From: Aedes albopictus
Lineage: Eukaryota; Arthropoda; Insecta; Diptera; Culicidae
Direction of reading: 5' to 3'
NCBI RefSeq assembly: GCF_035046485.1
Contig: NC_085137.1
Span: 318,042,739 to 318,106,738, forward strand
DNA length: 64,000 nucleotides
Numbering within the stretch: position 1 is the first letter of the stretch; each line of letters starts with the position of its first letter. The notes under the pieces are model-generated. The model did not search any database. It saw nothing but the letters and a program-made list of their open reading frames with translations, and was not told the DNA's origin. This document shows, in pieces, positions 11,573 to 21,500 of the stretch. The translations under genes were made by a program, and so were the position numbers.

Positions 11573-11942
11573 ATTGGTCATAACAAGCACAATCATTTGT
11601 CAAAAGGCATTCTTATGGCATCCATACCATAAGTTATGGCATAAATTCATAAGGTATTTATTTTGATAAATTTCGTTGAGATCCCAGTACACAGGGTCAA
11701 ATATTCTTGTTTGACTCGATCAAATTTTCATTACTGTAATGCTGATATTGTTTCTTGAGTTCTTTCCTTGGCAAATATTTGACTTCAGGCCTTAGTGCTC
11801 CATGTTTTCAGTATACTGAAAGATTTATGGATTACAGTAGAGGTTCAATAACTTTTTACAGTTCACTTTGCGAAAGAATGATGTGATAATCCTACGGTAT
11901 AAATCAATCGCATCAAAAATAATATCTATCCTTAATAAGTAA

Positions 11943-11948
11943 TTTATT
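11943..11948 (-). promoter_or_regulatory. PFDN2: candidate poly(A) signal of the prefoldin subunit 2 gene
   Basis: AATAAA on the minus strand (TTTATT on plus), about 420 nt past the stop codon at 12367. It is the clearest hexamer I see between the stop and the hairpin MITE. The UTR length is inferred. Confidence 0.35.
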
Positions 11949-12366
11949 CAAGCAACAAGTTGGTGAACAGAGAAATGATAGCGATTAGAGTAAAACTAAA
12001 ATCTGCGTTAGTGCTTACCGGAGTTAAGAATCGGTCTGGAGATATGATCTAGCTTCTACGCGATTACGGATTACGCTGATAAATAATGTTTCAATAATGA
12101 ATAGTTCTTGGGGTTCTGCGCTCTAATCTTTGACTTGTTTCCCTATTGGCGCCTATTGAATCATTCCAAAACGCTAGACTGGTGAGGGAAACGAATTACT
12201 TGCAATTTCTAGAAAAATACCGAAATTGTACAACCGGTGAAAAATCTACGCCCTCCATTCTCAGAACTCAGAAAGGGCACTCAATTGGGATCTCATTTTC
12301 AAGTGTCGAGCGTTAAAGACGATCTCAAGAAGATACAAACGACAGTAGGTAGAGCTAGATTTGGTC

Positions 12367-12682
12367 TTACAGATTTCCCACCAGCACGTTCCGAGTTCCG
12401 GAGGCGCCCGCTTTGTCGTCGGCCGTTTCCTTTTCGCTGCTGGCCGCCTGCGCCGTATCCTGGCCTCGAATTTTGATATTGTGCTCGTCCTTGAACTGGT
12501 TGATCTCCAGACCCTTTTTCGTGATCTGTTCCTTGCCGTTTTCGATCAGCTTCTCCAGCTGTTCCTTGTTCTGCACCAGCTGAGGCAGGACGATTTCCAC
12601 GGTTTGATCGCAGAGGACACCTCCGATCAGCCGGAAGCACTTTCGGCCGGGTTCCACGGTTTTTAGCGTGTCGATCACAGTT
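12367..12682 (-). CDS. PFDN2: prefoldin subunit 2, exon 2 (C-terminal two thirds)
   Basis: Prefoldin subunit 2 is a beta-type subunit of the hexameric cytosolic chaperone that captures nascent actin and tubulin and hands them to the CCT chaperonin. On the minus strand this exon starts after CCGCCAG (acceptor AG at 12684-12683) and encodes the family's signature VIDTLK...RKCFRLIGGVL, then LVQNKEQLEKLIENGKEQI, the second long coiled-coil helix, KGLEINQFKDEHNIKIRGQD, and a Ser/Ala-rich tail ending at TAA (12369-12367). Exon 1 is 15.7 kb away at 28418-28587. The junction is phase 2: AA from exon 1 plus A from exon 2 makes Lys, and the joined CDS is 486 nt (161 aa), close to the usual ~150 aa. Base composition is GC-rich compared with the transposon-filled surroundings, as expected for a conserved gene. 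Identification is by recognition of the family sequence. Confidence 0.93.
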
Positions 12683-13156
12683 CTGGCGGAAATGTGAAGA
12701 GAGGAAAGGTTCGATAATTGTTGTTAAAATGTATGTTTAGTTCTACTTATAGTTGTTTGTAAATCAATAAAATATTGGACGGAACAAATCTGGTGTGATG
12801 GTTAAAGTGTGAGTTCTTCCTTCGGAAGAGAGCCGTAGTTGCTACATCAGTATCGCCAGATCACAAGGAACCTATGATATAACTGATTGGGACTAACATC
12901 TTCAGTTTTATACATTTTATATTTTTACGCGACAATGGCTGTCGTCAAGGTGAGGAAAACGAGGGAAGTGATTGTGGTAGCTATTACAGGCAGCGGAATA
13001 AATACAAATCAGTTATCAGGAATGTATTAAATGTTTATGATGTAACAACGAAGTCAATTGTGTTTTATGTTAATGTATGGGAAAATCTCATTAAGTTTGC
13101 GTTTACTTCCTGTCAGTTCAACGCTGCATTGCTGTTGCTTTTAGATTTATAAGCTG

Positions 13157-13574
13157 GTGGATTCCCCAAAGGAACTCCTGGTGGACCCCCAAAGGAACTC
13201 CTGGTGGATTCCCCAAAGGAACTTCTGGTGGATTCCCCAAAGGAACTCCTGGTGGATTCCCCAAAGGTACTCCTGGTGGATTCCCGGAGGAACTCCTGAT
13301 AAATTACTGGAGAAACTCCTGGTGGATTTCCGGAGGAACTTCTGGTGGATTGACGGAGGAACTCCTGGTGGATTCCCCAAAGGTACTCCTGGTGGATTCC
13401 CGGAGGAACTGCTGGTGGATTCCTGGAGGAACTCCTGGTGGATTCCTGGAGGAACTCCTGGTGGATTCCTGGAGGAACTCCTGGTGGATTTCTGGAGGAA
13501 CTCTAGATGGATTCCCAGGGGAACTCCTGGTGGATTCCCGGAGGAACTCCTGATGGATTCCTGGAGGAACTCCT
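13157..13574. repeat. 24-bp minisatellite CTCCTGGTGGATTCC-CAAAGGAA, left block
   Basis: About 17 units with a period near 24 bp. The first units are of the CCCCAAAGGAA type and later ones of the CCGGAGGAA or CTGGAGGAA type. Because 24 is a multiple of three, both strands give long repetitive ORFs (up to 174 codons), which are by-products. The array is continuous with the block after 16235; transposon copy B split it. Confidence 0.85.
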
Positions 13575-13919
13575 CTGCCCATATTCGCATAGTCGATGTA
13601 ACCACCAACGTCTGCTCTGATGGGAAAACACGATTTTATAGATTTTTTCCGGATTTACATATGCACCGACTATTTGAATGAAATAATCTGTCAGTTTCGT
13701 GGATTACAGCTACAAAAAGTGAGCCGCAATGATTTTAAGATGTTTCATGTAATTTTTCCATATTTAAAACGTGTACGTCAGTTTATGCGACCATTCAGTC
13801 GTTTTGATGAATGATTACACGGATAAGTTGACGTAACAACCAGATTGCTATGACCGTTATGTTAGCTATTACGGTACCCGTTTTCTGAGCACGTGTTAGA
13901 TTTTTTCCGGAATGTCCGT

Positions 13920-14138
13920 CTTCTTCTTCTATATGGCTCTACGTCCCCACTGAGACTTGGCCTGCCTCGCTTCAACTTAGTGTTCTTTAAGCACTTCCAC
14001 AGTTATCATTTGAAGGGCTTCCTTTGCCTGCCATTGCATGCATTTGTATATTGTGAAGCAAGTGCAATGATACACCATGCCCAGGGAGTCGAAAAAAAAT
14101 TCCCGACCGGAACGGGAATCGAACCCGGGTCTCCGGCT
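13920..14138 (-). mobile_element. truncated Feilai-like SINE inside transposon copy B
   Basis: Mirror of the SINE at 10263-10481, with the same truncation and the same ACGGACATTC flanks in reverse complement. It moved as cargo inside the DNA transposon and is not an independent insertion. Confidence 0.7.
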
Positions 14139-15223
14139 GAATGTCCGTATTCGTGCGTTAAATACATTTTTTGTTGATAAGCGGCAGACCCGACTCGAAA
14201 GAAGTTGTACTAACCGTGATTTCAGAAAAAAAAAAGCTAACACGTCACATTCTGAAAATGTGAACTATCTGATAGTGCGGTCGAGCGTACCATAAGGCGT
14301 GGGCATCGTAGTAAGATTCACAGTTGGTCGGATTTAAATCAGACTGGACCAACTGTTTTTCAATGATTATGGGAAAATGTCCTGCAAGAAATTGGGATAT
14401 CAAAGCATGTGCATTATTTCTTGAAATATTATATGATTCCTTGGCTTATCTTTACCTGTCCAAAAAAATCGCCTAGTCCAATTGGACTTAACGCCGACCA
14501 GTTTTCTTATTTCGTTTAATGTGTGCAAAATACCGGAATTAACATTAATCCCCAGGCTCTGCGTTTTTAAAAAAATGTAAATACGCTTTAAAATACACCA
14601 AAAACCATTCTGGGATATACAAAACAGTCCTAAATATCAGCCAAAAATATAAAAAAATGATTTCCCACGAAACAAAAATTACAAAAATGCTAAAACTATA
14701 CCCCGTCTAAAGGCGGGATTGGGTATTAGAGGGTTAATCAATCAGGTGCCACAAAAACTCACGTTTCGGGTTTCAATGAGTTTGCTTCAAGCACTTAGTA
14801 AGTAGCTGACCTGGTTTGAGGAGTTTACGTCGTTATTCAGAGGAAGCGATATAGATCTACCACAACCATCCATACAAAAAATATATCTGTTCATACATGA
14901 GGTGCTTGGATTCTATACTTAGGAGATTTAACAACCACCCATTTTAGAGTAATTTAACTGCGAACAATACTCGCCGCTAACTAGGATCACGGCATATGGC
15001 GGCGTTGCATGAACTACGAATTGTACCAAGTACATATGTAAATAAATCGATACAGTATGAACCCAATTTTGTCAGCCCCACAAACTTTTTGCTCTCATTA
15101 ACTTACGGTCAAACTTTAACTAACTCAGTCATGTTCATCACTAAACTACTGCTTGAAAATCTACTTAGATATTTAAGGAGAACAAAAAATGTGTCCCCGA
15201 AACAGGCTGACAAAATCGATTAA

Positions 15224-15490
15224 GGTGTCATGATGCATCACTAAGCTTTCAAACGAATCATTGACTTTTTGCTTTTCAATGATTGTTTGCCTCGCGATTT
15301 TGAAGTGATAAAAAACTGTCAATTTTGCAGCAACGCAGCTGAAAAAGTATCATCGTAATCACTGCGAGTGAGCATATAGGATGATACTTTTTCATATGAA
15401 TATTCGCTTTGGTGGTAGAGAATTATCACTTTGAAATTTCGACCCTCATATCCAACATGGCTGCCGACGCTGATGATGCCGTAAAAAGCC
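15224..15490. mobile_element. 267-bp insertion in copy B, TTAA target duplication
   Basis: The insert is absent from copy A, where CGATTAACTGATG is uninterrupted. In copy B, TTAA is present at both edges (15220-15223 and 15491-15494). The insert begins GGTGTCATG and ends AAAAAGCC and contains inverted GAAAAAGTATCATC/GATGATACTTTTTC motifs. TTAA suggests piggyBac-type integration; the weak ends leave that open. Confidence 0.6.
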
Positions 15491-16234
15491 TTAACTGATG
15501 TATAATGAAGCAAATAAAACACGGCAGGCTGCGGGGGGCTGGGGACGTAGCTCGTATGCCAGAGAAATGACAAACTTATACCATATTAGCAGAGAACCAG
15601 GAAGAAGCCGTTGGCTTCGTGGTAGGGCGAGCACGTTGGCCTTTTAGGTCTTCCTCAACTGCATTTTGCGGCCCTAAGGGGCTGCAAAATCTCAGGGCGA
15701 CTGGAAGCGATTTATCCAGGACTAAGACCAGTGGAAACGATTACTTCAATCAGCGTAGACTCACCATTACGAGTTGTAGGCTTTCAAGTATCAATTTGTT
15801 AAATTATTCGCATGTTGTTGTCAAAGCATCATAAATGTTTCAGTATCTACAATGCATCCATAATAAGTATTAAACATAATTGATAATATTCACTATGAAA
15901 GTTGTTGATATTGAAAATGATTCTCAGGCATCTGAAATCAAATAATTAGATATCTCAAATATAAATTATGTTTATGTCAATAAATTATCCCAATAAATTG
16001 TATTCAATCACGTTTTATGGGGAGATTTTAGTTTTCTTGTACACAGACGTCAGTATTGCGACCACATGGTGGTTACGTCAAAACGTTCTTTTCAATATAC
16101 TCACATGTTTTAGAACAAACACATTTTTTAACAATTGGAGCATATGCTATACATGGTGTAGGATATGTTAAGCTAAAAAAGTGGATTTTGACCTATGTGG
16201 CGTTTACGTCACCTATGCGAATATGGGCAGTCCT

Positions 16235-18110
16235 GGTGGATTCCTGGTGGATTCTCGGAGGAACTCTAGATGGATTCCTGGAGGAACTCCTAGTGGATTT
16301 CCGGAGAAACTCCAGGTAGATTCCCGGAAGGAACTCCTGGTGGATTTCCGGAGGAGCTCCTGGTGGATTCCGGGAAAGAACTCCTGGTGTATTTTCGAAA
16401 GGAATTGGGTTCTTTAGGGGTATTCGGATTATTTCATAATCGGAATCTCCATCGGAAAATTAGTCGAAATCCAAAATTTCATAATTTTTAGTGGCCGGGA
16501 ACTATTTTTAAAATGCATTTATAGTTTGTATGGGGAAATTTTTTTGTTCGGCAAGAAATTAAATTTGTTTTGTTTATTTAGTCATCAATACAAAGGAATT
16601 AGATCACAATAAAATCAAGTTATACTCAAAAAATTAGCTCTTTCGATTCGAATATAGCAATCAGCAATATTTCATTCACTAAACAACCCAACTCCTGGTG
16701 GATTCCCGGATGGATTTCCTGGTGGGTTCCTAGAAAAAAATCCTGGTGGATTCCCGAAGGAACTCCTAGTGGATTCTCGATTCTAGTGGATTTCCGGAGG
16801 AACTCCTGGTGGAATCTCGGAGGAACTCTAGATGGATTCCCGGAGGAACTCATGGTGGATACCTGGAGAAACTCCAGGTGGATTCCCGGATGGAACTCTT
16901 GGTGGATTCCGAGTGGAACTTCTGGTGGATTCCGGGAAGGAACTCCTGGTGGATTCTCCAAAGGAACTCTAGATGGATTCTCGGAGGAACTCCTGGTGGA
17001 TTCCTGGAGGAACTCCTGGTGGATTCTCGGAGGAATTCTAGATGGATTCCCGGAGGAACTCTAGATGGATTCCTGGAGGAACTCCTAGTGGATTTCCGGA
17101 GAAACTCCAGGTAGATTTCCGGAAGGAACTCCTGGTGGATTTCCGGAGGAACTTCTTGTGGATTCCGGGAAGGAACTCCTGGTGTATTTTCGAAAGGAAT
17201 TTCTGGTGAATTCCCGGATGGATTTTCTGGTGGATTCCAGGAAGGAACTGGATAGAACTGGTAAATTCCCGGGAGGAATTCCCAAAAGAAACTTTAGGTA
17301 AATTCCTCGAAAGAACTCAGTAGATTCCCTGGAGGAACTCATGGAGGATTCTCGGTAGGAATTCCTGGTGGATTTGCAAACGGAATTCCTGGAAGAATTT
17401 CTGTTCATTTTCCGGAAGGAATTTTTAATAAAGGAATCATTTCTTGTTTAATTCCCGGAGGAACTTCAAGATTTCCGGAAGGAACTTCTAATGAATTCCC
17501 AGAAGGAATTTCTTATATATTCCTGGAAAGAACTCCCCAGTGGAAACTCCTGCAGGAATTCTAAGCGAGAAAGCCAGCAGGAACTCGAAGTGAGAACTTC
17601 TGAAGGAATTCCGTCCTGGAGGAATCTCCATCGGGAACATCTGGAATCCTTGGTGGGAACTTCTGGCGAATCGTTTCTTGAGATTTCGCGGTGGAATTTG
17701 CTGGAAAAGTCCTCTGTGGAAATTCCTGGAATTATTCGCGGTGGGTATTTTTGGAAACTCCTTGATAAAGTCCCGGTGGGAACTTCTGGGGGAATCTTCA
17801 GCGGGAACTCCTGGTGGTATCCCCAGCGGGAACTCTCGGAAAAATCCCCGATGGGAGCTTCTGTTGAAATCCCGGTAGTAGTTTCTGGAGGATTTCGCGA
17901 TGGGAGTTGCTGGAGGAATTTAAATTCAAATTTCTGAGGGCATCCACGGTGGATACTTTTCCGAGCGAAAACTCCTGGAGAAATTTTCAGAGGGATCTCT
18001 TGAAGGGATCCCTGGTAGGAACTACTGGAGGAATCTCCAGTGGAAACTTCTCTATTTTTAGAGGGAACTTCTGGATGAATTCTGGGTGGATGATGTCACA
18101 CCGCCTAGAC
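16235..18110. repeat. 23-24-bp minisatellite, right block, increasingly degenerate
   Basis: It continues the array at 13157-13574 (units such as GGAACTCCTGGTGGATTCC), with order and length decaying rightward until units are hard to align after about 17950. It is interrupted by a small TIR element at 16405-16691. ORFs of up to 148 codons here are repeat by-products. Scattered GGAAnnnCTGG fragments continue to 18400. Confidence 0.8.
16405..16691. mobile_element. 287-bp element in the minisatellite, TIR TTGGGTTnTTTAG
   Basis: TTGGGTTCTTTAG at the left faces CTAAACAACCCAA at the right, and the sequence between is AT-rich and unlike the array. Removing it rejoins GGAA with CTCCTGG, the normal repeat order. 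No target duplication is evident. Confidence 0.55.
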
Positions 18111-18406
18111 TTAATTCTGATTTCCTGTATAAATACGACAATCAGTTCAATCAAAATTGAGTCTAAGTGGTATGACAGGAGGTCTTGGACGAATCTGGTG
18201 GGAACCTATGGAGGAATTTCCTATGGGAGTTTCTGGAGTCAACCACGAAAGAAGGTCCTGAAAGAATCCCCGGTGAAATCCTTACTGAGTATTCCTGGAG
18301 AAATCGCCGTTAGGAGTTCCCTAGGAAGAATCCCTAGACGGAGCACCTAGAGGAATCTTCAAATGTACATCTAGGGGAAATCGAAAGAAGAAACTTTGGA
18401 GGGAAC

Positions 18407-18591
18407 TGTCGGATCGATCGAGTAATAAACCTATAATTTCCTGATAAAAACTTACTTTATTCTTTAACCTCGCGGCCACGACGTCGCGCTGTCCGTCCGT
18501 ATCTCTAACTGACTGATCTCGTCAGGAAGTGTTACCAAATCTCTGATTATGTTAATTATGTATTTCATAAAGGGCCTAGTTGGCTCCGACA
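18407..18591 (-). repeat. 3' LTR of the gypsy element (185 bp)
   Basis: TGTCGGATC...GGCTCCGACA with a 7-bp terminal inverted repeat. Next to it inside the element is the polypurine tract. Confidence 0.93.
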
Positions 18592-18597
18592 TCCCCC

Positions 18598-21500
18598 CTA
18601 TTCTGAATAGTCACAAACTGCATCTGTATGATATTCGTTCAAGTATGCGGGCCTTCGTTGTGTCCTGGTTGGCCTCGTGATGTTGATCGGCTCAATATCT
18701 TCGTCGATAGCTATACTCTCGTCTTGCACTGATGGAGGGACGTCCAGTGATTCGTTGTTGGCAGCACTCGATGTTGTACTCGAAGTCTCTGGCGCTGGTG
18801 TCGAATCTCCCGGTGTTTGGCTTTGATTTGATTGATGGCTTGGCAACCGCTTCAGATGTGCTACGTTTCGATGTACTTCTCGATTTGTTTCGAATGATCG
18901 TAGTGTAGCATCTGATCCGTTTAATTCCCTTATTTCATACTCTTCCGGAGCAAACGTGGTGGACAACTTGTTTTCTTTTGTCATTCGTTTGCATACTACC
19001 ACATCTCCCTCTCTCAGTTCAGATGATTTTGCTTGACGGCGTGTGTTCGTATATTCCGCATCTTTAAGTTTCCTCTCCCAATCTCGGTCGCATACAGCTT
19101 CTTGATCCGTTCGCAGAGTTTTCTCGCCGAAAGCAGGCAACTTGTCACGGAAAAGGCGTCCAAACATTAATGTTGACGGTGCGACTCCGGTTGATGCATG
19201 CGGAGTTGAATTATACATTAACAGAAACGATCGTAGATCCCACATCCAGTTATTATCCGTTTCTTGGCTTATCTTGAGGTGTTTCAAGATTGTTTTATTC
19301 GCCCTCTCCACTTCGTCGTTAGCTTGCGGCCAATAAGGTGTTGTTCTCAGCAATGTGATTCCATATTCCTCACAATATGACTTGAACTCATCGCTAATGA
19401 ATTGTGGTCCGTTGTCTGACCTAATACTTTCAGGAAGCCCAAACCTACTGAATGTCTCGTGTAAGGCCTCAATAGTTCGCGCAGCTGTAATTGATCTCAT
19501 GACCACCGCTTCTGTGAATCGACTATAGTAGTCAACTATGACGAACAGTGAATGCCCTGAGGGGAGAGGGCCCATAAAATCAACGGCTATATCCGTCCAC
19601 GGTTTGTCTGGCATTTTTGTACGCTTCAGTGGCTCCGGAGCTCCAAGACAGGACACCAGGGTACACTCTTTACACCGTTTCACACATGATTCTACCTGTT
19701 TGTCCATCTGCGGCCACCAGACCTTCTGCCGCAGCCGTCGTTTCATCGCTGCCATTCCAGGATGAGCTTCGTGAGCCAAGGTGATAATTCGTTCTTGTAG
19801 CTTTGTGGGAATGACCAGCCGATTGCCCCTCAGTAGGACCCCTTCAGCAGAGCATAACTCATTCATGTAAGGTTTGAACTCCTTCGGAATGTTGTCACGT
19901 TGTCCCTCTTGTAACGCCTCAAGAACGGCTTGGATCGTTTCGTCGTTGCTTGAGTCGTTGGTAACCTCCTCGATCGTAACTGCCTTAGGTACTGCTTGTT
20001 CAACAATGTTTCGAATGTACCCTTCGGTCGGTTCGTCAAATGTGGCGCTCTCGGGAACACTTAATCGCGATAGAGCATCTGCAATATTGTCAGGACCCGG
20101 AACGTATTCTACTTTGAATGTGTACGCTTGCAGTCTGAGGACCCACCGTTCAATGCGAGCACAGGGTTTCGATCTGGGATTGAAGAGGAACTTGAGGGCT
20201 TTACAGTCGGTAACCAACGTAAACTGTATGCCCAAGAGGTACAAGTAGAATCTTTCAACGCCCCACACTAGCGATAGGGCCTCCCGTTCCGTTTGAAAAT
20301 ATTTTTTCTCTAGCTCAGTCAGGGCTTTGCTGGCATAGGCAATAACCCTGCTCGTGCCTTGTGCGTCTTCTTGCAAAAGTACAGCTCCGAGCCCGGTTGG
20401 GCTGGCATCGGTAATTAGCTTTGTGTTATCCTGTGGGTTGAAAAATCCCAGATGATGGATTTTACATATTTCATCCTTAATCTTTTGAAAAGCGGAAGAC
20501 TTTTCGGATGTCCAGTTGAATTGGACTTTGGAGCGAAGTAGCTCTCTAAGGGGATCTGTCAGTGAAGCCAAGTTTGGAACAAATCTTCCCACGTAGCAAA
20601 TCAAACCAAGAAAACTCCTTAGCTCAGATAAATTGCGAGGTTCTCGAAAATTTTGGATGGCCGCTATTCTGCTTTCCGTTGGTTTAACACCCTGGACTGA
20701 TAGCTGATGACCCAGCACCTCTAAGCACTCTACACCATACACACATTTCTTCTCGTTCAGAAGAATATTGTATTCGGAAAATCTCTGAAGAACTGCCGCC
20801 AATCTACGATCATGTTCTTCAATGGAAGAACCGTGCACGATAGCATCGTCTAAGTAAACAATTACGCCATCTAAACCCGCGACAATAGACTCCATCACCT
20901 TTTGGAAAAGTTCCGGGGCACAACTTACTCCAAACATGAGCCGTTTGTACCTAAATGATAAAAGTTTAAATATACATATAAGGAACCCGATATACTGACC
21001 GAATAAGAGTAATTCGGAACATTTTTTTATTTGATTAATTAGTCTACCTGAAAAGGCCCTGTTTTTTTTTATAAACGTGGTGATTGGTCGCGATCGTTCT
21101 GATATCTCGACCTGATGGTAGGCGTCTTTGATATCTATTTTCGAGAATCGCACAGCTCCACTAACGGATCCCAGCAGCTCATCTACGAGCGGTAGCGGAT
21201 GCGTTTCGCGAAGAACCGCTTGGTTGGCTCTGCGCATATCAATGCACAACCGAATTTCCCCGGAATCTTTCATAACAGGGACCACTGGTGATATCCAAGG
21301 AGATGGCCCTGGTGCTGGTTCAATGATGTCCATTTCCAACAGACACCGTAGTTTTTCCTCAATCTTTGGTTCCAAGGCGATTGGAGGTCTTCGATATGCT
21401 TGCTGTACTGGCTGAACATCTTGATCGATTGGTATCTCGATCACCACTCCCCGGATTTTTGGAAAAGTTTTTGGGTTGGTTTCAACAGCATCGACATCAA

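Larger units (their letters stand above)
13575..16230. mobile_element. transposon copy B, inverted relative to copy A, 4-bp TSD TCCT
   Basis: It has the same TIR CTGCCCATATTCGCATAG at both ends as the copy at 8442-10826, with TCCT duplicated at 13571-13574 and 16231-16234. Taking the element and one TCCT away restores the 24-bp minisatellite rhythm, so this is a genuine insertion into the array. Length is 2656 bp; the excess over copy A is explained by a nested insertion at 15224-15490. No transposase ORF. Confidence 0.9.

Noticed and set aside
13147..13681. Collagen-like or Gly/Pro-rich proteins on both strands
   Set aside because: The 24-bp minisatellite is open on both strands; nothing at either end looks like a promoter or start context.
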